From Butyricimonas sp. Marseille-P3923 (GTDB lineage Bacteria > Bacteroidota > Bacteroidia > Bacteroidales > Marinifilaceae), in the NCBI RefSeq assembly GCF_900184685.1, contig NZ_FXXL01000006.1, positions 248,001 through 312,000 of the forward strand: a stretch of 64,000 nt of DNA. Direction: 5' to 3'. The translations under genes were made by a program, and so were the position numbers. A model generated the notes under the pieces. The model was not told the DNA's origin. It made no database searches and worked only from the letters and a program-made list of their open reading frames with translations. The stretch's first letter is position 1. Each line of letters starts with the position of its first letter. Below, one piece after another: positions 8,764-17,770 of this stretch.

Positions 8764-9423
8764 TTATAACGTTCCAAAGGGATAGTCATAGTGTAAAGAA
8801 TGTACTATTCCGTTATCCGACTCCAAATTAGAAGATGCAACTTTAATCTCCTGCCCTTTTTCAGAAATCAATTTCAAAGAAACAGCTCCTTGACCATCAA
8901 TTCCTTGATATGTTCCTCGGTATGAAAAAATCCAAAATGAATTTCCTTCCACTCCGGTTAATGTCGTACCTCCTTCTCTTGCTCCTGATTCAGAAAGCGT
9001 TCCTGCCGGGATATCATCACGCATATAAATTCCTTTTACCACATGTTCCATAACTAACCGGCGACAATCCTCTACCGGAATTTCATCTACCCGGTAATAG
9101 GCTTTTTTTACGACAACCATTTCCATCAAATCAGGATCCCAATATTGCTCACTTTTATACATCCACAAACGAATCGTGTGATTTGTCGGTCCAAAAAAAG
9201 TTATTTTCTCGTACCCGTCACGTTTACCCATAAATACATCTTTTAATCCGGCACGATCTATCATTAAAACCAAACTATCCCAATCGTAATGATTCGCTTG
9301 AAAATACTCGTACATACTTCCGTCAAACCTCCCGTTTGCCAAACCGGTATTAATCGTTCCATAATTTGTTTCACAACTACCGAGTGTAAACAAAACCATA
9401 ACAATTACAATGTACCTTATCAT
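8764..9423 (-). CDS. Fasciclin-like (FAS1) lipoprotein
   Basis: 219 residues with lipobox Cys17 (VLFTLGSC). One FAS1-type domain is suggested by ITFFGPTNHTIRLWM (family FAPTNxAF motif) and by the C-terminal ESDNGIVHSLHY (family NGVVHxID motif). FAS1 domains mediate adhesion or ligand contacts. It sits directly after susD, so a surface-exposed accessory binding protein of the SusCD importer is likely. The FAS1 call rests on the two motifs only. Confidence 0.78.
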   Translation of the reverse strand: MIRYIVIVMVLFTLGSCETNYGTINTGLANGRFDGSMYEYFQANHYDWDSLVLMIDRAGLKDVFMGKRDGYEKITFFGPTNHTIRLWMYKSEQYWDPDLMEMVVVKKAYYRVDEIPVEDCRRLVMEHVVKGIYMRDDIPAGTLSESGAREGGTTLTGVEGNSFWIFSYRGTYQGIDGQGAVSLKLISEKGQEIKVASSNLESDNGIVHSLHYDYPFGTL

Positions 9424-9442
9424 GATATTCTCTCTTTATCTG

Positions 9443-11029
9443 TTAATATTTCACGTATTTCAACCAATAGGCCGTCTGACGCATCAAACCATTCATCAAA
9501 AATGCAGATTTCGGAATCGGTTGAAAAAGAATCCCATCTTTCAAATCTTGATCTGTCGCATATTTCAAAGGATTTTCCTCCAATCCCGCATCAGTTTGTA
9601 AAGAATAAGCAAAATATTTTTGAATATACTCCTTGCCATTCCGCACCACATCTGCAAAACGATGATTCTCGTAAAGTAACTCTCTTTCTCGCTCTTTAAA
9701 TATAGCCAACTTCAAATCACTCTCGCCATTTGCAGGATAAAGAGTCGCGTTAGCTCTCTGACGCACCTTGTTCAAATCATCCTTTGCCTCATCTATCCCG
9801 AGTTTTGCCCGACATTCTGCACGTAATAAATAAATATCCGCCACACGCCACTGCACCTGATTTGCTCTTAAACCGGTCATCGTTGTCGTGGTAGAACCTG
9901 AACTACTCATAAAATAAATTCCTTCCCTCCACTTCCTCAAAAATACATAAGGATAAGTCTGAAGATCATTCAGAATTTCATCATCCGTGTAAAAGTAAGC
10001 ATCCATGCGCTTATCCTTCATCTCGTACATCTGTTGAGCGGTAGTCCACTTCAACCGGAACGATTTTGTTTTCTGGCTAGCTAAAGTTGCATTTACATCC
10101 ACGGGATATCCTGTAAGAAAAGCTCCCAAAACTCGTACTGCCTGTGCGTAAGTTTCCTTCGGGTTTAACTCCAACTCGAATATACTCTCTTTATTGTATT
10201 CACCCATTTTCGACATCACCTGACACAACGTTTCCGGATCAGGTTGCATTTCATAGAAACCAACCTTTTTATCAATAATTAATGTACTATAATCTATTGA
10301 TTTCTGATAATCGGTTGGCGCATTTCCTTCCAACCCGTACAATTCGATTATACTCCCCCGCCAAGCGTAAAGATGGGCCAACAACGCGGCGGCAGCTCCT
10401 TGGGATGCATATTGTTTACTCGTTATTGCCGCCCCTGAAAGATCTTTCAATTCTTCAAAAACAGGTAATAAATTATACGCTCTTACAGCATTCACGATTG
10501 CCGTATCTATCACTTCCAACATGGGCTTTCTCCCGTACTTTTCCAAACTAGTACTATTTCTCGTTATTACAGCATCACCGAAAAGACGGACTATATTAAA
10601 ATAAGCAAGACTTTTAGTAAAGGCAGCTTGACCAAGCCAAAAATTCAACCGATCATTCGACATATTTGCCCGGTGAGCGTTTTCCAGTATTGTATTTGCT
10701 AAAAATACAATATCATATGAATTTTTCCATGCTTGATCTCCCCAGCCTCCACCTAATCCTCCTGCTAAATCCGAAGCTCGTCCTAACCTAGGTGCGTTAT
10801 AAGTATCACTCCATTCATCCGCCAAAACACCTAACCATTTTAAATAATCACCCTCTCCCCCGATATAAGCACATTCTGTCGCAAACATCTCGAAAGCAGC
10901 CCCTTCAACATCTTTCTCATCCTCGAAATAGTTTGTATAAGTTACTTGATTCTCGGGTTTCACATCAATCCAACTATCGCATGAAACTCCCAAAAACAAG
11001 ACTGATAATATAATTAATAATCGATTCAT
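9443..11029 (-). CDS. SusD/RagB family surface lipoprotein
   Basis: 528 residues with signal peptide and lipobox Cys17 (LFLGVSC). SusD family features are the early DVKPENQVTYTNYFEDE segment, alpha-helical repeats with LLAHLYAWRG, and the C-terminal LLRAECRAKLGIDEAKDDLNKVRQRANA followed by KERERELLYENHRFADVVR, the typical final SusD motif. It would form the lid of the SusC barrel and bind cargo. It starts 2 bases after the susC stop, so the two are translated together. Confidence 0.95.
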   Translation of the reverse strand: MNRLLIILSVLFLGVSCDSWIDVKPENQVTYTNYFEDEKDVEGAAFEMFATECAYIGGEGDYLKWLGVLADEWSDTYNAPRLGRASDLAGGLGGGWGDQAWKNSYDIVFLANTILENAHRANMSNDRLNFWLGQAAFTKSLAYFNIVRLFGDAVITRNSTSLEKYGRKPMLEVIDTAIVNAVRAYNLLPVFEELKDLSGAAITSKQYASQGAAAALLAHLYAWRGSIIELYGLEGNAPTDYQKSIDYSTLIIDKKVGFYEMQPDPETLCQVMSKMGEYNKESIFELELNPKETYAQAVRVLGAFLTGYPVDVNATLASQKTKSFRLKWTTAQQMYEMKDKRMDAYFYTDDEILNDLQTYPYVFLRKWREGIYFMSSSGSTTTTMTGLRANQVQWRVADIYLLRAECRAKLGIDEAKDDLNKVRQRANATLYPANGESDLKLAIFKERERELLYENHRFADVVRNGKEYIQKYFAYSLQTDAGLEENPLKYATDQDLKDGILFQPIPKSAFLMNGLMRQTAYWLKYVKY

Positions 11030-11031
11030 AC

Positions 11032-14000
11032 TTAAAATTTTAATGTTAAACCTAACGTTAACTTCCGGGCAAGCGGGTAATTATCAAAATTATCAAATCC
11101 ACTTACCGGATCAACAGATTCCGGGTCTACTCCCGAATAATTCGTGAGCAAGAACAGATTCTCCCCCGTGAAAAAAATACGTCCGGACTCCAAACCTATC
11201 TTTTTCATGATATCCTTGGGAACATTATACCCTAATGTCAATTGCTTCAACCGTACAAAACCAACCGTTTCAATATCTTTATCTGTAAAGGCATCAAATT
11301 GTCCCGTATATCCGGCATTCGCAGCCTCAACTCTCGGATAGTCTGTTTTATCTCCCGGTTGCTGCCAAAAAGTTAAATCACGATAATCATTAAAAATCGG
11401 TTTAAAATTATGGTCAAGCACCAGAGATGCTTTTTTCATGCGATTAATCATCTTACGACCGAAGCTAAATGTAAACAACACGTTTAAATCAAACCCCTTC
11501 CACATAATCTCGTTTGCGAAACCACCACTTGCTAAAGGAAGAGTGCTTGCAGCATAATATCTATCATTCTCCGAATCGATACGCCCGTCCCCATTCAAAT
11601 CTGCCAACTGATACATTCCTTCCCGGTAAGGATTATTATAATAACCGGCATATAAACTATTTTCATACATATTTTGATCAAAATAAGAAGGGACATCTTC
11701 TGCATTCTGAATCATTCCCAAGTTCTTATACACGTAAAAACCGAACAATGACCGACCGATCACGTAAGGATTCGCGTTCCCCGGCACATCCAAACCCGAA
11801 TAAGATTTCTCGAAACGATTCCAGTTGCGACTAATATTGAAACGAGCTCGCCAACTCACAGCCGTCTCGCGGAAAATATCCGCAACCAACTCTAATTCCA
11901 ATCCTTCATTGGACACTTCCAACGCATTCTGCCATGCTGACTTAAAATAATACACAGTTCCCGGTAACGGTGCATTCCACAATACAGATTTTGAATATTT
12001 ATAATAATAGTCCAACTTAAATTTCAGACGATAATCAAATAAATCCACATCTAACCCCAGATCATATTGATCTGATTCTTCCCATGTCAACGACTTGTTA
12101 AAGATCGTCGCCGGATCCATTCCAACGCCACCCAAAAACTTATCTCCGATCACGTAAGTTCCGTGTGCCAGATAAGGCTGAGCAAATTCCTGACCGGAAG
12201 TTCCCCAAGAAGCACGAATCTTACCATAACTCAACCACCAGAAACGATCCATAAAATTCTCTTCAGAGAACGCCCATCCCACGGCAACGGAAGGGAAGGT
12301 AGCCCAACGTACATCCTCTCCAAATACAGAAGAACCGTCCCGACGTAAAGTAACCTCCGTCAAATATTTCTGTTTAAAGTTATAAGCCAATCGCCCGAAT
12401 CCGCTGACTTGAATCTTTTCTTCAAAATCCGAGTTATATTTTTGCAGAGAAACAATCTCCCCGGCTTTCGTATACGTTGTGTTAAAACCAGATAATACGT
12501 AGTGTATCTTATCACTTGGAGAGCCCTCGCCGGAACCGAACATAGAATTCTTACTTGTACGAATATAAGAGAACCCAAACAAAAAATCGAAATTATGTTG
12601 TTCCTTAATATTAAATCTATAACTCAACAATTCCTCGTTTTGAAGAATCATGTTACCCTCCATTTGTCCGATGGATTTACTCAAATTATTCTGCTGATCC
12701 AAATAACTCGGACTAAACGTATTCGAACGAGCCTCCGTGTAATTTGCAGATATACTTGCCGTAAGTTTCAATCCACGAATAAACTCGTACCCCAAATTCA
12801 AACTACTCCGGATATTATAAGAATAAGCTTTATCCACTTTGGCATTCAACAACTGTAATAATCGGTCTTTCACATCCCCCTCTGCCGGTAAAAGAGAAGA
12901 CGTTTGCTTGGGATCTGCTGTCAAACGTTCTATAGCTGTTCCATCTCCAAATCCGGAACTCCCGCTTCCCCGACTACGATCAGAATATGACAAATACAAA
13001 CGGGCATCCAAACTTAAATTCTTTCTCGGCTTCATATTTATATTCGTGATTATATTTGCCCGCTTAAATTCACTCCCGTACATAATTCCCTCTTCCTGAT
13101 ACCAACCTCCACCAACTAAATAAGTAACTCTCTCGTTTCCCCCGGAAGATTGCAGATTAGCATTAATAATTTTCCCATGGCGGAAAACCTGCTTCCACCA
13201 ATTCGTGGCATTATTATAAAACGGATTCAAACTATCCTGCAATTGAGGTGTATAACCGTATCCCGCGTTATTCAAATTATATCCGTTCCCCCAAAAATAA
13301 TCATATGTTCCGGCAGCATGAGAATAAGCATCATAATAAGAAGTAGGTAACTGCCAATTATCTCCTGTCATCGGATTTCCATAATTACCGGCTAATCTCT
13401 CGTTCCTCGCCATACTAATCCACCATCTACGTTCCGCGTTACCTATAAGCTGTTCCGGAGTTTTAGGTAAAACAGAATAAGAATATGACACGTTCGCTTG
13501 GAAATCTCCTCGCCCGATTTTACCCTTTTTCGTCGTAATCAAAATCACACCATTCGCGGCCCGAGAACCATAAATCGCAGCAGAAGCGGCATCCTTCAAT
13601 ACCTCAACAGACTCGATTGTAGTTGGATCAATCTCAGCCAATGTATTCGTTCCCGTCACAGGAGAAGTAAAAGAGTGAATTGGTACACCATCAACAACAT
13701 ACAACGGCTCCCCACTTGTTGTCCCATTCATCAATGAGTTGTAACCGCGAATAACAACGCGAGTACCTCCTCCCCCGGGAGCTCCTGAAATATTATTCAC
13801 CTCAACACCTGCCATGTGACCTTGCAGTAGATTCGCCAAACTAGCCGAAGGAACTTCCTCCAAATCTTTCGCCTTCACAGAAGACACCGAACCGATTAAC
13901 TCTCTTTTGTTCCGTTCCCCGTAAGCGATCACCGTCACCTCGTCCAAATCCGAGGCTTCTTCTTTCATCGTGACTATCAACTCATCCCCAGCCTTAAACT

Positions 14001-14571
14001 TTTTCTTTTCTTGCTTGAAACCAACAAAAGTAAAAATCAACTGCCCTGTTTCCACCGGCAAAGACAACATAAACTGCCCCATTGCATCCGTGGCACATCC
14101 CACGGTAGTGCTATCCAAACGTATAGTAACTCCCGGTAACGGCTGTTTCTTCTCGTCCAACACTTTTCCTTTCACGATGAATTTCTTCACGTCTTTCTTT
14201 TCATCATCCTTAGCAACAGCCGGCTTCACGATGATAACGTTCCCCTCGTACAAGAAGTTCAACCCAGCAAATACCCGTTTCAATAAAACATCCAACTCCT
14301 CGTCTTTTGCCGAAACGGTAATGTTACTAAAAGAAACCAGATCAGCATCATTATACACGAAATACAAATTCGTTTTCTTCTGAATCTCTTTAAAGAGTTC
14401 CATCGCACCGACATTCTTCATTTCCAGCGTCACCCTCTGTTGTTGCGAGAACGTGTTAGCGGAAATCGTCATGCAGGTCATTGTCAATAAAATAACTAAT
14501 AATTTCATGATTCGTAATAGACCATTTTTCTTTTTACCATAGAAATAGTAAAAACTTTGTTTTTTTTTCAT
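11032..14571 (-). CDS. SusC/RagA family TonB-linked outer-membrane transducer with STN domain
   Basis: About 1179 residues from the chosen ATG. Order: long n-region and signal peptide ending ISANTFS; STN domain (about 45-120, RVTLEMKNVGAMELFKEIQ), the signalling module that contacts FecR; carboxypeptidase-like regulatory domain (about 135-215, GKVLDEKKQPLPGVTIR); TonB box-like DEVTVIAYG; plug (SVKAKDLEEVPSASLANLLQG, VVIRGYNSL, LYVVDGVPI); then a 22-strand-type barrel ending LTLGLTLKF. It imports cargo with SusD and senses it. The start is placed 13 codons inside the open frame, at the ATG whose complement begins a TACATTTG box, as in the other loci. Confidence 0.96.
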   Translation of the reverse strand: MKKKQSFYYFYGKKKNGLLRIMKLLVILLTMTCMTISANTFSQQQRVTLEMKNVGAMELFKEIQKKTNLYFVYNDADLVSFSNITVSAKDEELDVLLKRVFAGLNFLYEGNVIIVKPAVAKDDEKKDVKKFIVKGKVLDEKKQPLPGVTIRLDSTTVGCATDAMGQFMLSLPVETGQLIFTFVGFKQEKKKFKAGDELIVTMKEEASDLDEVTVIAYGERNKRELIGSVSSVKAKDLEEVPSASLANLLQGHMAGVEVNNISGAPGGGGTRVVIRGYNSLMNGTTSGEPLYVVDGVPIHSFTSPVTGTNTLAEIDPTTIESVEVLKDAASAAIYGSRAANGVILITTKKGKIGRGDFQANVSYSYSVLPKTPEQLIGNAERRWWISMARNERLAGNYGNPMTGDNWQLPTSYYDAYSHAAGTYDYFWGNGYNLNNAGYGYTPQLQDSLNPFYNNATNWWKQVFRHGKIINANLQSSGGNERVTYLVGGGWYQEEGIMYGSEFKRANIITNINMKPRKNLSLDARLYLSYSDRSRGSGSSGFGDGTAIERLTADPKQTSSLLPAEGDVKDRLLQLLNAKVDKAYSYNIRSSLNLGYEFIRGLKLTASISANYTEARSNTFSPSYLDQQNNLSKSIGQMEGNMILQNEELLSYRFNIKEQHNFDFLFGFSYIRTSKNSMFGSGEGSPSDKIHYVLSGFNTTYTKAGEIVSLQKYNSDFEEKIQVSGFGRLAYNFKQKYLTEVTLRRDGSSVFGEDVRWATFPSVAVGWAFSEENFMDRFWWLSYGKIRASWGTSGQEFAQPYLAHGTYVIGDKFLGGVGMDPATIFNKSLTWEESDQYDLGLDVDLFDYRLKFKLDYYYKYSKSVLWNAPLPGTVYYFKSAWQNALEVSNEGLELELVADIFRETAVSWRARFNISRNWNRFEKSYSGLDVPGNANPYVIGRSLFGFYVYKNLGMIQNAEDVPSYFDQNMYENSLYAGYYNNPYREGMYQLADLNGDGRIDSENDRYYAASTLPLASGGFANEIMWKGFDLNVLFTFSFGRKMINRMKKASLVLDHNFKPIFNDYRDLTFWQQPGDKTDYPRVEAANAGYTGQFDAFTDKDIETVGFVRLKQLTLGYNVPKDIMKKIGLESGRIFFTGENLFLLTNYSGVDPESVDPVSGFDNFDNYPLARKLTLGLTLKF

Positions 14572-14583
14572 ACATTTGATTTT

Positions 14584-14671
14584 GAAATTAAAAACTACTT
14601 GGGCAACCATTGTCGCATTTGCTTGCCCACATTTATTTCACTCCGGATAAGTGGCGCTTGTCCGGATTTTT
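14584..14671 (+). ncRNA. Predicted cis-antisense RNA opposite the susC leader (locus 1)
   Basis: TACATTTG at 14571-14578 overlaps the complement of the susC start codon in the same register as at loci 0, 2 and 3. A hairpin at 14642-14666 (TCCGGATAAG against CTTGTCCGGA, 5-base loop, one G:U pair) is followed directly by TTTTT at 14667-14671. Predicted length about 88 nt. The 18 bases TTTTTTTTCATACATTTG are identical to those at locus 2. No -33 box is clear. Confidence 0.55.
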
Positions 14672-14672
14672 C

Positions 14673-15830
14673 TTATTTACGCACTATTATCACTTTGCCT
14701 TTAATTTCGAAATGAACATGAGAGGTTTTCTCGATTAACCCCAACAACTTCTCGATCTCCCCGTAGCGGGGCAAATAACCGCTAAACCGCTCGTTGCGCA
14801 CTTCGTCATTCATAAAAAATACATTTATATCATACCACAAGGCAAGCTCATCCAAGATTTCGCTTATACTCTTGTTTTCGAAAAAATAGTTCCCAAGATG
14901 CCACGCCACGTAAGGCATAACATCCACCTCCTGAACGGCAACCCGCCCGGACAGCTTGTTAAACACCGCCTGCTGGTTCGGATCAAGCATCACCTCCGGC
15001 TTTCCTTTCGGTTTCACGGACACGGAACCCTCGACCAATGTCGTCTGCATCCTATCCATCCTTCGGGTATTGATATTAAACTTCGTGCCGTACACTTTCA
15101 CCTCCATACCATCAATCTCCACGATAAAAGGTTTTGCCACATCCTTTGCCACCTCAAAATAAGCCTCACCCTCCAAACGTACCCGACGCTCCCCCTTGAT
15201 AAATTTCACGGGATAGCGAATCTCGGTGGCTGCATTCACCCACACTTTTGTTCCGTCCGACAACATCAAAGTGTACTCGCCCCCCTTCGGTGTAATCAAC
15301 CGATTCTGAACTTCCACTTCCCGGTCTTTTTGCAAGGAATCCACGTACACCAAAGCCAGATCGCTCGTACGTATACTCATTCCGTCCTCTTGTCCCAACA
15401 ACACACGAGAAGTATCCAGCGCCACAACCTTCCCGTCATTCAACACCAACGTCGCCTTTCTCGTCCCATGCACGATCTGTCCAATCCCGTAATCCTCCGC
15501 ATCAACAGCGGGCTTTTGCTCCAAAAAGAAGAACAAAACTATCGTCAAAGGTAACACCAACATTGCCGCGTATCCCGCAACCTTTATCCACATCCGGCGC
15601 ACTCGTTTACGATAAGCAGTATTCAGTCTGGCTTTAAAATCCTTTTTAAAATCCTCCCTCGTATCTTTTTCCAAACGGTATCCCTCGCGAATGGCAACGA
15701 AACGCTTCATATCCTCGTACACGGCACAATGCTTTTCTGACTTGTCCAACCACACCCGCAAAGCCTTCTCCTCCTCTTCATTCAATGAAGAAGTCAAACT
15801 CCGCTTTATCAATAACCAATCTATTTTCAT
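14673..15830 (-). CDS. FecR family anti-sigma factor (locus 1)
   Basis: 385 residues from MKIDWLLIKRSLTSSLNEEE. Cytoplasmic N-terminal region, a membrane segment near 84-103 (KVAGYAAMLVLPLTIVLFFF), a FecR domain with TPKGGEYTLMLSDGTKVW and LEGEAYFEVAKDV, and a C-terminal DUF4974-like domain (ISEILDELALWYDINVFF). It would hold the locus 1 sigma factor, but unlike the other loci its gene is separated from sigma by a nuclease gene and about 2 kb. The open frame runs 13 codons further upstream; the internal ATG gives a start typical of the family. A TACCTTTG box 177 bases upstream may provide its own promoter. Confidence 0.92.
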   Translation of the reverse strand: MKIDWLLIKRSLTSSLNEEEEKALRVWLDKSEKHCAVYEDMKRFVAIREGYRLEKDTREDFKKDFKARLNTAYRKRVRRMWIKVAGYAAMLVLPLTIVLFFFLEQKPAVDAEDYGIGQIVHGTRKATLVLNDGKVVALDTSRVLLGQEDGMSIRTSDLALVYVDSLQKDREVEVQNRLITPKGGEYTLMLSDGTKVWVNAATEIRYPVKFIKGERRVRLEGEAYFEVAKDVAKPFIVEIDGMEVKVYGTKFNINTRRMDRMQTTLVEGSVSVKPKGKPEVMLDPNQQAVFNKLSGRVAVQEVDVMPYVAWHLGNYFFENKSISEILDELALWYDINVFFMNDEVRNERFSGYLPRYGEIEKLLGLIEKTSHVHFEIKGKVIIVRK

Positions 15831-16006
15831 CTTAATCTCACTCAAATTCACACCTAAAACACGGAACACCCGAAAATGTTTACACGAAAAATGATTTTTT
15901 TTTACTCCTTAGGCAAAAAAAATAACACATCAGAATAATAAGCTAAAAATCAATTTACCACAAATGCCAACATCATCATAAACCATTTCACACCGATTAT
16001 CTGGCG

Positions 16007-16014
16007 CAAAGGTA
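16007..16014 (-). promoter_or_regulatory. Candidate -7 box for FecR of locus 1
   Basis: Minus-strand TACCTTTG, a perfect TAnnTTTG match; a TTTG at 16032-16035 is 17 bases upstream, slightly short of the usual 19-21. It would let FecR be transcribed without read-through from the distant sigma gene. The leader would be about 170 bases. Confidence 0.4.
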
Positions 16015-16075
16015 CCTGTAGATTCAATCGACAAAACCCTCGACAGTATTAAATAAGATACTTTTCTGTTAAAAC

Positions 16076-16119
16076 GTGGGCGAACTGTGGGCGAACATCA
16101 GGCGATGAGTAGGCGAACC
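16076..16119. repeat. Four imperfect 11-base tandem repeats in the FecR-nuclease gap
   Basis: Units are GTGGGCGAACT, GTGGGCGAACA, TCAGGCGATGA and GTAGGCGAACC. An 8-base inverted repeat flanks them (ACTTTTCT at 16060-16067, AGAAAAGT at 16164-16171). The 11-base period with a GA(A)C core recalls the repeat at 58612-58655. Apart from this and the -7 box I see nothing coding in 15831-16278. Confidence 0.6.
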
Positions 16120-16278
16120 CGCCCAAAAGTCACTCAAAAGGCTATCTACCGCCACTCAATGGTAGAAAAGTTGCCTAGTAAGCAATCCTTACCCGAGAGT
16201 TTCCCGGGGCAAATTATGAACCGGATACCTTTAATTCTATTTTTCCCCTTCCTTGTCCTATCTTTATTCTTATTATGC

Positions 16279-17430
16279 TTACAACAACTTCTTCAATTCA
16301 TCCATATCCGGCAAAGCTTTTCTTAATTCATCCGGCATATCATTAGCAGTCTTGTAGGTTGCAACTCCCAATGGTTTGTTAAAATCACGAACAGCATACT
16401 CGACAAAATTACGATCAACACCCTTACAAAGAATTATGCCAATAGACGGATTCTCATGAGGTTTTCGCACATAGTCATCTAAAGCCTGCAAATATAAATG
16501 CAATTGTCCTAAATGTATGGGCCGAAATTCCGAGTACTTTAACTCCACCGCAACAAGTGAATTGAGCTCTCTATTAAAAAATAACAAATCAATAAATACA
16601 TCATGACCACAAACTTCTATGTGATATTGATTTCCAATAAAACTAAAGTCTTGTCCAAAGGTCATTATAAATTTTTTTATATTCTGCACGATAGCATTTT
16701 CAACTATTCTTTCATCAATATCTTCTTTATCCCTTTCATCCAAATTTTCCACGTTGATAAAGTCGAGTAAATATTCATCTTTAAACATACTGATCGCTTT
16801 CACAGATTGTTGAACATCGGGTATCGTGTTTACAAAATTGTTTGGCATCGCCCCTTGATGCCGATAATCATTCGCTTCGAGATGAACACGTAATGTATAT
16901 TTATTCCAACAGTTAACCACTGTTTGATGAATATAAAAAGCACGTTCCTCTATAGTACTCGTTTTATGAATAATCTCCATGTGGTGCGTGAAACTGATAC
17001 TAAAGAATTCCTCCATGTTTAGATTGCTCGCCAGTGGCGAGCAATCTATCATCAGTAGAGTATTACTATCTATTTCAATGGGATTTAATATTTTATCTTC
17101 AAGATTTGCAAATTTACTCGCCAGTGGCGAGCATTTTAAGACAGAACTCCATTCCTCATAAAATTGCCTCATTTTCCGTATATGTTGGGCAGAAAATCCA
17201 CGCAACCCCGGTAATTCCTTTTGCAATCGTTGGCTAATAGCTTCAATAGCTCCTGTTCCCCAAAATTTATCACGAGAATTAAGTGATACATATTTCCCGA
17301 TCCCCCAATAAAGTCCCAACTGTTCTTTGTTTACCAACTTAGCGGCCTGATATTGACTACGAAGTATAGCTGTCTTTATAATTTGTACTGCCGCATTATA
17401 AACTGTTTCTAATTTATGATTTTCTTCCAT
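16279..17430 (-). CDS. DUF1016 (YhcG-like) PDDEXK nuclease domain protein inserted in locus 1
   Basis: 383 residues. N-terminal DUF1016_N helices (about 10-180) include LGLYWGIGKYVSLNSRD, LRGFSAQHIRKMRQFYEEW and FTHHMEIIHK. The C-terminal PDDEXK-like core (about 215-365) has FIDLLFFNRELNSLVAVELK with the D and ELK catalytic positions intact, then LGQLHLYLQALDDYV and SIGIILCKG. It is longer than the DUF1016 protein at 3 kb because of an insert near residues 106-142 that contains CSPLAS twice, each encoded by the same palindrome. Same strand as sigma and FecR and lying between them. Target unknown. Confidence 0.88.
   Translation of the reverse strand: MEENHKLETVYNAAVQIIKTAILRSQYQAAKLVNKEQLGLYWGIGKYVSLNSRDKFWGTGAIEAISQRLQKELPGLRGFSAQHIRKMRQFYEEWSSVLKCSPLASKFANLEDKILNPIEIDSNTLLMIDCSPLASNLNMEEFFSISFTHHMEIIHKTSTIEERAFYIHQTVVNCWNKYTLRVHLEANDYRHQGAMPNNFVNTIPDVQQSVKAISMFKDEYLLDFINVENLDERDKEDIDERIVENAIVQNIKKFIMTFGQDFSFIGNQYHIEVCGHDVFIDLLFFNRELNSLVAVELKYSEFRPIHLGQLHLYLQALDDYVRKPHENPSIGIILCKGVDRNFVEYAVRDFNKPLGVATYKTANDMPDELRKALPDMDELKKLL
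17022..17133. repeat. Palindrome used twice inside the DUF1016 coding sequence
   Basis: The 17-base core CTCGCCAGTGGCGAGCA occurs at 17027-17043 and 17117-17133, exactly 90 bases apart and so in frame. The first copy sits in a 25-base perfect palindrome (17022-17046); the second in a 15-base one. On the coding strand both read CSPLAS. The region falls between two conserved DUF1016 helices. Confidence 0.85.
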
Positions 17431-17717
17431 ATCCTCATGGATTAATTTTTACCGATCACATCCGAAACATCTCTTTGCTATCTAAAATAGACGTTACACA
17501 ATTCAATATTACAGGAGGCTTTTCAATTACCGCATAAATATAGTAAATCATATTCTGGATTTGGGATATTTTATACATTAAAATTTTTAAGAAAATTCCT
17601 AAATACAGACTCGCATGTAAATTTCCATACCTCTTTTAATTACGTTTCAAAAGTAAAACAATCGAAACATTTTGTATGTTAGTCAATTACTCCCATCCAC
17701 TTTGAATTAGAACAATA

Positions 17718-17770
17718 TTATTCTATATACAAAACAAAAATGACTATTTTTTATTTTGCATATAGAATAA
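17718..17770. repeat. 17-base AT-rich inverted repeat upstream of the nuclease gene
   Basis: TTATTCTATATACAAAA at 17718-17734 and TTTTGCATATAGAATAA at 17754-17770 are complementary at 16 of 17 positions around a 19-base loop. It lies in the 455-base gap between sigma and the nuclease gene. No T tract follows on either strand, so an operator or insertion scar is more likely than a terminator. Confidence 0.6.

Noticed and set aside
16087-16326. 79-codon plus-strand frame across the 11-base repeats
   Set aside because: Overlaps the repeats and the 3' end of the nuclease gene, lacks a ribosome site and any recognisable motif.
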